From Teichococcus oryzae (GTDB taxonomy: Bacteria; Pseudomonadota; Alphaproteobacteria; Acetobacterales; Acetobacteraceae), in contig NZ_VUKA01000003.1 of assembly GCF_008386565.1 (NCBI RefSeq), forward strand, positions 303,378 through 367,377: DNA of 64,000 bases, in the 5' to 3' direction. The notes below the pieces were generated by a model. The model was given only the letters and a program-made list of their open reading frames with translations, was not told where the DNA came from and made no database searches. Positions 55,896 to 64,000 of this stretch are shown here, in pieces. Every line of letters starts with the position of its first letter. Positions within the stretch are counted from its first letter, which is position 1. A program made the translations under genes and the position numbers.

Positions 55896-56558
55896 ATGTC
55901 AGCTGATAATCGAGTGCTCACGGACGAGGAGCTGCGGACTCTGGAAGATATACTGGCGAAGCTGAGCGGTCGGAGTGGTGATCTGCCCGCACCGTTGTTC
56001 CGCTTCATCACGGAGGTGACATCCACCCCGAACGTGGATTTGCTGGTCCAGGACGAGGAGAAAGGCATCCTACTGGCCTGGCGAGACGACGCGTTCGGGA
56101 TCGGCTGGCATGTCCCAGGCAGCATCATTCGCCACCGGGAAGAGGTCGTCCATCGTATCGCGGCCTGTGCGCGTGAGGAGTTCGGATGTGAGGTGGAGAT
56201 CGCCCGCCGGCCAGTGGCGCTGATCGAGATCTTCGATGATCGAGGCCATGCTCTCTCGCTGTGCTACCAGGCCACCTTGCGCGGCAGCCCGGGCAAACGT
56301 GTCATCGGGGTGGGAGACCCTCCCGAGGCCGGAGATCTCGGTTGGTTCGCAACGCTGCCGACCAAGCTCTATCCGAGCCATTTCATCTACCGAGACGTTT
56401 TAGACGCGCTCGGCAAGGGCCAGCTGGGTGAGGGTGTGTGCCTGTTCACGCACCAGATCGGCAGCCGTGACAAGGGTCAGGCGTCACCGGGAGGCAGCAT
56501 CAGCTCGGACGTGCCGCTCGCCGGGTCCTCACGGCCGAGCCGCGTGTCCGCACGGTAG
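55896..56558 (+). CDS. NUDIX hydrolase family protein
   Basis: A 220-aa protein. The NUDIX-box-like segment is GSIIRHREEVVHRIAACAR followed by EEFGCEV (near residues 70-95), which keeps the REE core but deviates at the first conserved Glu spacing. The fold context (LLVQDEEKGILLAWRDD before it, LIEIFDDRGHALSLCYQ after it) is normal. The upstream Asp/Leu-rich helical segment and Ser-rich tail are accessory. It probably cleaves a nucleoside-diphosphate-linked compound. It stands alone. Confidence 0.75.
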   Translation: MSADNRVLTDEELRTLEDILAKLSGRSGDLPAPLFRFITEVTSTPNVDLLVQDEEKGILLAWRDDAFGIGWHVPGSIIRHREEVVHRIAACAREEFGCEVEIARRPVALIEIFDDRGHALSLCYQATLRGSPGKRVIGVGDPPEAGDLGWFATLPTKLYPSHFIYRDVLDALGKGQLGEGVCLFTHQIGSRDKGQASPGGSISSDVPLAGSSRPSRVSAR

Positions 56559-56571
56559 CCCATGGAGGGTG

Positions 56572-56982
56572 CTACGGCTGGTCCGGCACGATCAGCGTGA
56601 CCGTCGGGAAGTCGCTGCGGTAGCGCGCCGCATCCCGCGTCAGCAGCGGCAGCCCCATCACCGCGGCCTGGGCCCCGATCAGGAAGTCGGGCAGGACCCC
56701 GCTGCGGGAGCCCCCTCGCCCGCGGTAGGCCTTGAAGACCTTGCCGGCCAGGAACAGGGCCGGGCGGGTGAGCGGCTCCAGATGGAGACCAGCCTCCGCC
56801 ACAAAGGCGTTCACCTGCTCGACCCCTGGAAAGCGGACCGACAGCTCGGCGTAGATGACGTCGTTGATCAGCAGCGGCCCCTGTACCGCGGCCGCCTCCA
56901 GTTGCCGCAAGGACCAGTCCGCCCAGTGCGGGTCGTCCGTTGCGAGGTCCAGCAGGATGTTGGTGTCGACCAGAGTGGCCAA
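56572..56982 (-). CDS. PIN-domain toxin (VapC-like)
   Basis: A 136-aa PIN-domain ribonuclease. Acidic residues are placed as in VapC: Asp in LVDTNILLDLATDD near residue 6, Glu in VIYAELSVRF near 45, Asp in LPDFLIGAQAA near 100 and LLTRDAARYRSDFP near 118. Gene order antitoxin-toxin with a 7-bp gap supports a type II toxin-antitoxin pair. The toxin would cleave RNA when the antitoxin is degraded. Confidence 0.88.
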   Translation of the reverse strand: MATLVDTNILLDLATDDPHWADWSLRQLEAAAVQGPLLINDVIYAELSVRFPGVEQVNAFVAEAGLHLEPLTRPALFLAGKVFKAYRGRGGSRSGVLPDFLIGAQAAVMGLPLLTRDAARYRSDFPTVTLIVPDQP

Positions 56983-56989
56983 GGACTGC

Positions 56990-57226
56990 TCAGTTCTCGC
57001 CGCGGGTCAGGGCCATGATCTCGTCTGTGCTCATGCCGGGGCCTGCGGCCCCCCGCAGCCGCGCGAAACGGCTCCGCGGGCGCGCTGCGGCATCGGCCCG
57101 GGCAAGCAGGACCTGACCCTCGGGCGTCAGGCGGAACTCGACCGCGCTGCCGGCCGCGAGGCCCAGGAGATCGCGCACGGGCTTCGGAATGGTGACCTGA
57201 CCCTTGCTGGTCACGGTGGTGGCCAT
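56990..57226 (-). CDS. AbrB/MazE-fold antitoxin (VapB-like)
   Basis: A 78-aa protein with the swapped-hairpin DNA-binding signature VTSKGQVTIPKPVRDLLGL followed by GSAVEFRLTPEGQVLL, and a C-terminal toxin-binding tail with MSTDEIMALTRGE. It is upstream of and 7 bp from the PIN toxin. It is expected to neutralise the toxin and autoregulate the operon promoter, in the AT-rich segment near 57230-57275. Confidence 0.88.
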   Translation of the reverse strand: MATTVTSKGQVTIPKPVRDLLGLAAGSAVEFRLTPEGQVLLARADAAARPRSRFARLRGAAGPGMSTDEIMALTRGEN

Positions 57227-57323
57227 GGCTGCCTCCGGTAATACCTTTCATATAGCAGGTATTACTTAGAGATCTCCACGGCCGCTGCCAAGCAGGCTCT
57301 GGCAAGCCGGCCAGGCACAGCGG

Positions 57324-57500
57324 CACGCCGCGGTCGATGGCCTTCAGCAGTCCTTTCGGGGCATGCGCCATCGCATAGGCCCAGCTCTCCTGCTGGCCCG
57401 GGCTCATCCAGTCCGGCGCGGTGGCGGCGAGTTTGCCCTCCGGCTGGGGTTCGCTGGCCCGGCCGCGTCCGTGGTGTGTCGGGTTGAACGAGCCCGGCAG
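57324..57500 (-). pseudogene. Fragment of a P27-type phage terminase small subunit
   Basis: The minus-strand frame reads RASEPQPEGKLAATAPDWMS then SPGQQESWAYAMAHAPKGLL and KAIDRGV, resembling terminase small-subunit family P27 proteins (EPQPEG...PDW...GLLKxxDRxV). It ends abruptly in unrelated sequence next to the toxin-antitoxin operon and lacks a proper start. It is probably a prophage relic. Assignment is by motif memory, not by search. Confidence 0.45.
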
Positions 57501-57595
57501 CTGGCGCAGTTGGCATGGGTACGGGCACACGTCAGCTGAGCATGCGTGTTATTGAACATGCCGTTGTTAGCCCGCAGCCTACCCAGAACGCAGCG

Positions 57596-58090
57596 ATGGT
57601 TACCAGGCCGCAACCTGCCTCAACACAACGGACCGCATTCGTGACGTCACGTTACGGCTTAGAGATCCGCGCTGCCACCGCCACTGAGGCACCCGGGCTC
57701 GCCGACCTGCTGGCGACGGCCGGCTTCGCCATCGATGCGCACGACTTGGCGGAACGGCTCGTCGCGTTGCGCCAGGCGTCAGCGACGGCATTGATGGCAC
57801 TGCAGTGGGGGCCGCCCAGCGGCCTCGTGGTGATGCATTGGTATCCGACGCTCGAAGCAGCTCGCCCAAGGGCGCAGATCAGCACGCTGTTGGTCAACGC
57901 TGACGAGCGCCGCCGGGGCATCGGCCGGCTGCTGCTCAAGGCGGCTGCACAGGCTGCGCGTGTGGCGGGTTGCGGCGAACTGGAGATCATCACTCGATCG
58001 GATACGCCAGCTCTGTGCGAATTCTGCCGAGCCACAGGCTTCGCCGAGGCAGGCTCCCGATTCATTCGATCACTGCGCAAGCAGGGGTAG
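57596..58090 (+). CDS. GNAT family N-acetyltransferase
   Basis: About 164 aa, with the core GNAT fold from LEIRAATATEAPGLADLLA to the end. The acetyl-CoA loop is DERRRGIGRLLLKAAAQAA with the preceding beta strand ISTLLVN. A C-terminal CEFCRATGFAEAG is the usual last motif. Start is uncertain: ATG 57596 or GTG 57641, the latter leaving VTSRYGLEIRAAT at the N-terminus. The substrate is unknown. It is divergent from the terminase fragment and convergent with a Bug gene. Confidence 0.8.
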   Translation: MVTRPQPASTQRTAFVTSRYGLEIRAATATEAPGLADLLATAGFAIDAHDLAERLVALRQASATALMALQWGPPSGLVVMHWYPTLEAARPRAQISTLLVNADERRRGIGRLLLKAAAQAARVAGCGELEIITRSDTPALCEFCRATGFAEAGSRFIRSLRKQG

Positions 58091-58165
58091 GAGCTCACCC
58101 GTAAGCACGCGCACCGGGCTGTCCTGCGTCAGTGCATCGGATTTCAGTCCAGCAATCCGCCGCTC

Positions 58166-59131
58166 CTACTCTTCAACTTTGACGTTGGCGAGGGCCACCA
58201 CCTCACGCCAGCGCCGCATGTCTGCCCGCCAGGATCGATCGAACGCAGCAGAGTTTGCCGGCGAAAGCTGAGCGCCCATAGCCCGGAGGCGATCTGACCC
58301 GGGAGGGGAAGCCGTTGCTTCCTGGATGGCTGCGGAGATCCGCTCAACGGTGGCAGATTGCATCCCGGCAGGTCCGAAGACACCGACCCAACTGGCGACA
58401 ACAAAATCCGGGATTCCAGCCTCGCCCATGGTGGGTACGTCCGGAAGCCCAGCCACCCGCGTGGCGGAGGTGACTGCCAAGGCCCGCAGGGCGCCTCCTT
58501 CAATCTGGCCCATCACAGAGGGAAGATTGTCGAACATAACATGCACTCGGCCGCCCCGAAGATCTGCCGTCGCCTGGGCACTGCCCCGGTAGGGGACATG
58601 GACCATTTCCAACCCTGTGCGCAGGCGGAACAGCTCGCCCGTTAGGTGAATGGAGGTGCCGGCTCCCTGTGAGCCGAAATTGATCCCCCCGGGCTGCTTA
58701 GCTGCCCATTGGACAAACTCTCCTACCGTGCGCACCGGAAGGTCTGCACTCACCACCATCACATTGGGGAATTCAGCGATCCGCGCTATTGCGGTGAAGT
58801 CCTGCTCCGTATCGAAAGGCAGATTGCGGCGGACCGCCGGCGTCACACCATGTGTACCGGCACCGCCGACCAGCAAAGTGTACCCGTCCGGAGCCGACTT
58901 CGCGACCACATCGCTGCCGACGCTGCCGCCCGCGCCAGGCCGATTGTCCACTACCACCGTATGGCCGATCCGAGCCTGAATACCATCCGCGAGGGCGCGG
59001 ATCACCGTGTCGAAGGTGCCGCCCGGCGTGTAGCCTGTGACGAAGCGCAGCGGACGTGTTGTATCGGGCGCCTGTGCGGCGGCCGGAAGGGCGATCGCGC
59101 CCAGCAGCAGTGTGACGACCCGTCGCTTCAT
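58166..59131 (-). CDS. Tripartite tricarboxylate transporter substrate-binding protein (Bug/TctC)
   Basis: A 321-aa periplasmic binding protein. The signal is MKRRVVTLLLGAIALPAAAQA; Bug motifs are FVTGYTPGGTFDTVIRALA, VVDNRPGAGGSVG, PDGYTLLVGGAGT and VGVFGPAGMQ. The ATG at 59131 follows GGGGAAGGG and overlaps the hyuB stop by ATGA. As the last gene of a hyuA-hyuB-Bug operon, it probably delivers the hydantoin-, oxoproline- or related ring compound or product linked to that enzyme. Confidence 0.9.
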   Translation of the reverse strand: MKRRVVTLLLGAIALPAAAQAPDTTRPLRFVTGYTPGGTFDTVIRALADGIQARIGHTVVVDNRPGAGGSVGSDVVAKSAPDGYTLLVGGAGTHGVTPAVRRNLPFDTEQDFTAIARIAEFPNVMVVSADLPVRTVGEFVQWAAKQPGGINFGSQGAGTSIHLTGELFRLRTGLEMVHVPYRGSAQATADLRGGRVHVMFDNLPSVMGQIEGGALRALAVTSATRVAGLPDVPTMGEAGIPDFVVASWVGVFGPAGMQSATVERISAAIQEATASPPGSDRLRAMGAQLSPANSAAFDRSWRADMRRWREVVALANVKVEE

Positions 59132-60714
59132 TCGCCCTTCCCCCATCCACCGCCACCTGCTGTGGCCATCACCAGCCGATCGCCCGATTGCAGAATTGTG
59201 CTCAGCTTGGACCGGATCACCTCCCTGGTCCCGTTCTGACGCAGGATGTAAGCCTCCGCCACCGCGCCATCGCCGCCGCCAGCCGCGCCTCTGGCCCGGT
59301 TGAAGTGGCGCTCCCCGCGAAAGGTCAACGTCATCGGGCCATGCAGCACTTCATACTCTCGCAGTGCGCCGCAGCCGCCAGTGTGGAGCCCTTCTCCGCC
59401 GGAGTTGCGCCGTACTGCCAGATGCCGCACCCGTACCGGCGCGTCGCTCTCCATCGCTTCAACAGGCTGGTTCATGGTGTTGCCGACATCGGTCGAGATT
59501 ACGTTGACGCCGGGGCCTCTCGCGGATGCACCGCTGCCACCCTGCATCGCCTCGGTGACCACGAAGGCGGTGCCGTCCGCATTCCGGCCGCTCAATGCCA
59601 TCACGACGCTGACCCCCGCATTGGCGGCCGGGATGCGATCTGGCAGAGCCTGAGCCAGCGCCCCAAGGATCGCGTTAGTCAGGATCTTGACGGTGGCGGT
59701 TCGCGCATTCACCGCGGCGGGTGGCTTCGGGTTCACCAGGGAACCCTCGGGAAGCACTAGCCGCAGCGGCCGGAAGCACCCACCATTGTTCGGGATGTCA
59801 GGCCCGGTAACCGCACAGATGGCGAAGAAGGCTCCGGCCATAACGCCCGCGGGCACGGCGTTGATGGGACCGCGGACCTGCGGCGAAGTACCTGTAAAAT
59901 CGATGGTTACATCATCGCCCCGGATCGACACTTCCACCTCGACTCGAACAGGGCGATCAAGGTCAACCCCATCGTTGTCCAGAAAGTCGCAGTACCGCCA
60001 GCTTCCATCTGGAATGGCGCGAATGGCGGCCCGGGTTGCTGCCTCTGCCCGCCCTACCAGTTCCTCCATCAGAGTGGTGAGCTGGCTCACTCCGTAGCGC
60101 TCTGCAAGCTCGGCCATCCGCGCGGCACCAGTTCGGCAGGCAGAGATCTGGGCGTTCAGATCCCATTCGAAGGCATCCGGCGTACGAGTGTTGCACGCAA
60201 TGATACGCAGAATTTGTGGGTCGGCCTTACCAGCTCTCGAGAGCTGTAGCGGCGGCAGGCGCAGGCCTTCCTGGTAGATCTCGGTAGCGTTTGTCGGCAC
60301 TGAGCCCGGCGTCAGCCCACCGAGGTCCTGGTGGTGGAGGATGGTTCCGGCCAGGGCGATAACCCGGCCTTCCGCGAACACCGGCACGAGGAGGGAAACG
60401 TCAGGGATGTGTGTGCCGCCGTCATACGGGTCGTTCATCAGGTAGACGTCGCCCTCCTGCATCCGGGACACAGGGAAGTTGGCGACCATACGAGATACTG
60501 CCGGCACAAGGCAGCCCAACAGCAGCGGCAGCGAGACTGACTGCGCCATTACGGTTCCGTCGGGCAGAAAAAGGCTGGCAGAGGCGTCATTCGCCTCCCG
60601 CACGATGGGCGACACCGCGCTCCGCAGGAGGATGCCCTGCATCTCCTCGGCGATACCCTCCAGCCGCCTGCGAACGATTTCCAGCAGGGCGGGATCGATA
60701 GCTGCGGCGCTCAT
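59128..60714 (-). CDS. hyuB: Hydantoinase B / 5-oxoprolinase beta-type subunit
   Basis: A 528-aa HyuB-family protein with the conserved LLRSAVSPIVREANDASASL near residue 30, MNDPYDGGTHIPDV near 90, and a C-terminal GGxG-rich region (ARGAAGGGDGAVAEAY). Together with HyuA it forms an ATP-dependent amide-ring-opening enzyme (hydantoin or 5-oxoproline) or an acetone carboxylase-like complex. GGAAGG precedes ATG 60714; start and stop overlap the flanking genes by ATGA. The symbol states the family, not a proven substrate. Confidence 0.9.
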   Translation of the reverse strand: MSAAAIDPALLEIVRRRLEGIAEEMQGILLRSAVSPIVREANDASASLFLPDGTVMAQSVSLPLLLGCLVPAVSRMVANFPVSRMQEGDVYLMNDPYDGGTHIPDVSLLVPVFAEGRVIALAGTILHHQDLGGLTPGSVPTNATEIYQEGLRLPPLQLSRAGKADPQILRIIACNTRTPDAFEWDLNAQISACRTGAARMAELAERYGVSQLTTLMEELVGRAEAATRAAIRAIPDGSWRYCDFLDNDGVDLDRPVRVEVEVSIRGDDVTIDFTGTSPQVRGPINAVPAGVMAGAFFAICAVTGPDIPNNGGCFRPLRLVLPEGSLVNPKPPAAVNARTATVKILTNAILGALAQALPDRIPAANAGVSVVMALSGRNADGTAFVVTEAMQGGSGASARGPGVNVISTDVGNTMNQPVEAMESDAPVRVRHLAVRRNSGGEGLHTGGCGALREYEVLHGPMTLTFRGERHFNRARGAAGGGDGAVAEAYILRQNGTREVIRSKLSTILQSGDRLVMATAGGGGWGKGE

Positions 60715-62735
60715 GAGCTTACCTTCCGCATCAGGAGGTGGGCGGGATGGCTCGTGACCTCCCAGCCGGCCGGGACCACCAGCGTGGAATCCGCCTGCTC
60801 GACGATGGCCGGGCCGCGGATCATTTCTCCATCCGCCATGCCGATACGAGGAATTGTGACCGCCTTGACCATCGCCCCACCGATCACCGCGCAACGGCCT
60901 CCCCGTGCCTCGGCGGCGCCGGCGGCGCGCAGACTGGGTGGCCCCGGGATGCGCGCTCTCTGCACCACCCGCAGCTCAACTAGGCGGACGGGCGCATCGC
61001 GGGTGTGACCGTAAGCGCGGCGGTGCACGGCGATGAACCCATCGCGGATCGCCGCTCCCGGCTCCCAGCATTCCGCGGGAACGGGCACATCAAGTGTGTG
61101 TCCCTGCCCCACGAAGCTGGCCGCTGCGACGACTTCTGTCTCGGTCATCGCAGGCTCAACGCCCTCCCGCGTCATCGCGGCAGCGCAGCGCCCTGCCAGC
61201 TCCTCGATATCGGCGCGCAGCACATCTTCTGCCAGTTGGTGAACCGGACGGTAGTAGCCACGCGAAGCATCATGCTCAAGCGGCGCCTCAAGCAGGCCCA
61301 TCGCCGCCAGCACGCCAGGTGCGGACGGCACGACGATGCAGCCCATCCCGAGGTCCTCGGCAATCGTGGCCGCATGCAGGCCGCCACCGCCTCCTGCAGG
61401 CAGGAGCGGCCAGTCCCGCGGATCCGTGCCACGCGCGACAGTCACCTGGCGGACTGCTTCCGCCATGATGGCGTTGATGACGCGGTGGATGGCCAGGGCT
61501 GCTTCCTGCACTCCTATTCCCAGTGGGGCCGCTATCTCTCGTTCGATCGCCTCCTCCGCGGCGGCGCAGTCTAGGGGCACATGGCCTCCCGCGAAGCTGA
61601 CCGGATCCACCAACCCCAGCACCACTGAGGCGTCGAGGACGGTGGGCATGGTGCCGCCCCGGCGGTAGCAGGCGGGACCGGGATCAGCCCCGGCCGAGCG
61701 TGGACCGACCCGGAGCGCGCCAGTGGCGTCAATCCAGGCGATGCTGCCGCCGCCAGCAGCGACGGCCACCACGTCGGCCGTGGGAACGCGCACGGGAAAG
61801 CTACCGATGCGACCGTCTGTTCGCAGCACCGCGGCTCCGCCGGAGATCAGCGCAACATCGGCGCTGGTGCCTCCAACGTCGATCGAGATGCCTTCCGAGA
61901 AGCCCGCCTGGCGAAGGACCGAGGCCGCGCCGATAGCAGCTGCGGAGGGGCCCGAGAGTGTCAGCCGCACCGGGCGGCGGCGCGCTTCGCCACTTCCCAG
62001 CAGCCCCCCGCGAGAGTGCATGACCTGCAACGGCGCCCTGATCCCCCGTTTGGCAATGATACCTTCGATACGGGCGAGGTAGCTGTCCATGACAGGCTTC
62101 AGGGCTGCGTCAAAAGCGGTGGCGCAGGTCCGCTCGTACTCACGGATGGCAGGATCCACGTCACTGGAAAGCGACACCGCAACGCCGGGGCACTCCGCCT
62201 CAATGATCTCCCGCGCCCGCCTCTCATGAGCCGGGTTCAGGAAAGAAAACAGGAAGCAGATGGCCACGGCCTGTACGCCCTCTGCCGCCAGCTGGCGCGC
62301 CGCCTCAGCAACTCCTTCCTCGTCAAGTGGCTCCACCACTGCGCCGTCAGCGCCGATGCGCCCATGCACCTCATAGCGGCGCTCCGGCGGAATGAGTCCG
62401 ACGGGTGTTTGCGGCGTTAGGATCAGATCATAATTGACCGATCGGATCATGCGGCCGATTTCAATAACATCGCCGAAACCCGTGGTGGTAATCAGCGCCA
62501 CACGGGCGGTGTTTCCCTCCAGAATGGCATTGGTGGCAACCGTGGTGCCGTGCAGGAAGCGCCGAACCGCCGCACCATCGCCATCTCCAAGCAGCTCGGA
62601 GAGCGCCACGCCCACCGCACGCGCTGGATCGTCGGGTGTGCTCGGCACTTTCAGGAGACGGAGGCGTCCATTAGACTGCCGGCATACGGCATCGGTGAAT
62701 GTGCCGCCGATGTCGATGCCGATTTCCATTTCCAT
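60711..62735 (-). CDS. hyuA: Hydantoinase A / 5-oxoprolinase alpha-type subunit
   Basis: A 674-aa HyuA-family protein with the actin-like ATPase nucleotide site GIDIGGTFTDAVCR at the N-terminus, LHGTTVATNAILEG near 60, and the second phosphate-site segment IDVGGTSADVALI near 280. It uses ATP to activate the amide bond for HyuB. I set the start at 62735, where GIDIGGTF begins six residues later; upstream in-frame codons lack RBS support. It is first in the hyuA-hyuB-Bug operon, which is embedded among phage- and IS-like remnants. Confidence 0.92.
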   Translation of the reverse strand: MEMEIGIDIGGTFTDAVCRQSNGRLRLLKVPSTPDDPARAVGVALSELLGDGDGAAVRRFLHGTTVATNAILEGNTARVALITTTGFGDVIEIGRMIRSVNYDLILTPQTPVGLIPPERRYEVHGRIGADGAVVEPLDEEGVAEAARQLAAEGVQAVAICFLFSFLNPAHERRAREIIEAECPGVAVSLSSDVDPAIREYERTCATAFDAALKPVMDSYLARIEGIIAKRGIRAPLQVMHSRGGLLGSGEARRRPVRLTLSGPSAAAIGAASVLRQAGFSEGISIDVGGTSADVALISGGAAVLRTDGRIGSFPVRVPTADVVAVAAGGGSIAWIDATGALRVGPRSAGADPGPACYRRGGTMPTVLDASVVLGLVDPVSFAGGHVPLDCAAAEEAIEREIAAPLGIGVQEAALAIHRVINAIMAEAVRQVTVARGTDPRDWPLLPAGGGGGLHAATIAEDLGMGCIVVPSAPGVLAAMGLLEAPLEHDASRGYYRPVHQLAEDVLRADIEELAGRCAAAMTREGVEPAMTETEVVAAASFVGQGHTLDVPVPAECWEPGAAIRDGFIAVHRRAYGHTRDAPVRLVELRVVQRARIPGPPSLRAAGAAEARGGRCAVIGGAMVKAVTIPRIGMADGEMIRGPAIVEQADSTLVVPAGWEVTSHPAHLLMRKVSS

Positions 62736-62935
62736 CCGATGCTCTGCCTGTTGGGGAACAGTGGTTGCCCAGGACCTAACCATTAACGAGGATCGCTCAC
62801 TGCACAACCCGGAGAATAGCCGGACGATCGACGCTATCGGAGGAGCTGGAGGCTATTCGCGGCGGCCAAAGAGAGCCACCGCGTTGTGTTAGAACATGTC
62901 TTCGCCGTGCAGGCAGGGTAATCAGCCGTTCCCGC

Positions 62936-63316
62936 CTACTGCGGTCGCCCGTCTCCCAGAATTTCTTCCCAGGTAGTGCCGACTGCCGCGTTCCTCGCCG
63001 CCCGGACCACTTCTTCTCGCTTGCTCGCCCCCTCCGCTCTGTCTTTCCACCCCGCCCGACACTTCAGCCAGAAGATCGCAGCCACCACCGAGCCCTGCCC
63101 ATCGCCGGTAGCCTTCTTGAACAATGAGGCGGCCACCTTGGCATTGGCCTCCGTGTGGCCGGTGGCCAGCTCCTCGGCAAAGTGCTTGCGCATGGTCTTG
63201 CCGTCGATCTTCAGCACTAGGCTGATCTCGTAATCCGGGATGCCAAAGCCGGACATGGTGCGCACCATGTTCCGCTCCTTCTCCGTCGGCGCATAAGGAG
63301 GACGTCCACCCGGCAT
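62936..63316 (-). CDS. Phage-associated HTH-like small protein
   Basis: A 126-aa protein beginning MPGGRPPYAPTEKERNMV. It has HTH-like helices (GFGIPDYEISLVLKIDGKT), then TEANAKVAASLFKKATGDG and AAIFWLKCRAGWKDR. This pattern recurs next to terminase and DNA methylase genes in alphaproteobacterial prophages. AGGAGG stands upstream; GTG 63322 is an alternative that overlaps the methyltransferase stop. It probably belonged to the phage DNA-packaging or modification region. Confidence 0.65.
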   Translation of the reverse strand: MPGGRPPYAPTEKERNMVRTMSGFGIPDYEISLVLKIDGKTMRKHFAEELATGHTEANAKVAASLFKKATGDGQGSVVAAIFWLKCRAGWKDRAEGASKREEVVRAARNAAVGTTWEEILGDGRPQ

Positions 63317-63318
63317 GC

Positions 63319-63923
63319 TCACACGTCCTCCTCAGATGCGCTCTGGGCTGCCGGGGCACGGATGGCGCTGACCTCAGCGAAACAGCGGCCATCGCCCTCC
63401 AGCCGCGCCGCCTGTCCCGTGAAGGCCTGCCAGCGCAGCACCGCCACATCGATATAGGCGGGGTCGAGCTCCAGGGCATGGCAGGCGCGCCCGGTCATCT
63501 CTGCCGCGATCAGCGTGGTGCCTGAGCCTGAGAAGGGCTCGTACACGGCTTGGCCGGGCGAGGAGTTGTTCTCGATCGGCCGGCGCATACACTCGACCGG
63601 CTTCTGGGTGCCATGCACTGTGGCGGCATCCTGGTCGCGCGAGGGAATGGACCACAGGGTGGTCTGCTTGCGGTCGCCAGACCAGTGACCCTTGGCGCCG
63701 TCGCGCACGGCGTACCAGCAGGGCTCGTGCTGCCAGTGATAGTGGCCACGGCTCATCACCAGCCGGTCCTTGGCCCAGATGATCTGGGCGCGGATCCCAA
63801 AGCCCACGGCCAGGAGGCTCTCCGCCACCGTGGTGGCGTGCAGGGCGCCATGCCAGACATAAGCCACCGCGCCGGGGAACAGTGCCCAAGCCGCCCGCCA
63901 ATCCGCCCGGTCGTCGTTCAGAA
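63319..63923 (-). pseudogene. DNA methyltransferase truncated at its 5' end by an IS
   Basis: The C-terminal part of a beta-class DNA methyltransferase: VAYVWHGALHATTVAESLL, then the SAM-binding motif I YEPFSGSGTTLIAAE with LELDPAYIDVAVLRW. The remaining frame goes only to ILNDDRADW before IS sequence begins near 63923 and brings an in-frame stop. The upstream catalytic DPPY-type motif IV should be encoded before this point, so the gene is inactive here. It is coupled to the downstream phage-type gene. Confidence 0.8.
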
Positions 63924-64000
63924 TGTTGATTTTTGCTGAGATCTGACCCGGGAGGGGTCAGAGTTTTCGCTGAGAAATGACCCGTGTCTGTTCACCTCCT
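63924..64000. mobile_element. Left end of an IS21-type insertion sequence
   Basis: Sequence changes at TGTTGATTTTTGCTGAG, which begins with TG as IS21-family ends do, and contains two spaced repeats of a transposase-site-like 15-mer. It interrupts the methyltransferase frame. The element continues beyond the window, so the transposase gene is not seen. Confidence 0.6.
63935..63983. repeat. Two direct 15-bp repeats in an IS end
   Basis: GCTGAGATCTGACCC at 63935-63949 and GCTGAGAAATGACCC at 63969-63983 are 13/15 identical with a 34-bp period, each preceded by TTTT. Such internal terminal repeats are typical transposase sites in IS21-family elements. They differ from those at 54.9 kb, indicating a different IS. 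Confidence 0.65.

Overview
The window is GC-rich bacterial chromosome. Tandem orphan tripartite-tricarboxylate (Bug/TctC-type) binding proteins, class I PHA synthase, HWE histidine kinase, hyuAB-type genes and a mix of LysR, GntR and RpiR catabolic regulators suggest an alphaproteobacterium of the Acetobacteraceae (Roseomonas-like). This is inferred from gene content only; no rRNA or other marker gene is present.

Region 1 (1-11 kb): the end of an unidentified gene, phaC, a small lipoprotein, an MFS / M20 amidohydrolase / orotate phosphoribosyltransferase-like set, an EamA exporter, a DUF454 membrane protein, a flavin aromatic hydroxylase and an aldo/keto reductase. Region 2 (11-24 kb): a GntR regulator faces a ThDP enzyme / SDR / Bug-protein operon. 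This is followed by an amidohydrolase with its own Bug protein, then an RpiR regulator / class III aminotransferase / amino-acid binding protein operon divergent from an Asp/Glu-racemase-like gene, a glyoxalase-II-like hydrolase and a 3-hydroxyisobutyrate-dehydrogenase-like gene. Region 3 (24-38.3 kb): a PhnZ-like HD protein / peptide-type binding protein / class II aldolase operon, a phosphinothricin-type acetyltransferase, a Bug protein plus second HD protein divergent from a LysR gene, and a tightly coupled five-gene operon (Bug protein, 2-hydroxyacid dehydrogenase, enoyl-CoA hydratase, NDP-forming acyl-CoA ligase, MmgE/PrpD) divergent from another LysR gene. These are compact uptake-plus-catabolism modules for unknown carboxylates. 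No transporter membrane subunits for the binding proteins lie in the window.

Region 4 (38.3-54 kb) is more mosaic: an amidohydrolase remnant, a small secreted protein whose C-terminal half is duplicated at 27.9 kb, a Tat-exported molybdenum hydroxylase with its 2Fe-2S subunit, a phospholipase-A2-like small protein, a divergent lipoprotein and HWE kinase, a subtilisin-like protease, thiC with a TPP riboswitch, and a PAS-GGDEF-EAL protein.

Region 5 (53.8-64 kb) is an accessory zone full of decay. It holds a broken small gene beside an HTH and a zinc-ribbon protein, an IS21 istB tail with terminal repeats, a frameshifted IS-associated ORF, a truncated DUF429-like gene, a NUDIX gene, a PIN/AbrB toxin-antitoxin pair, a terminase small-subunit fragment, a hyuA-hyuB-Bug operon, and a phage-type small gene plus a DNA methyltransferase whose 5' part is cut by the end of an IS21-type element running off the window.
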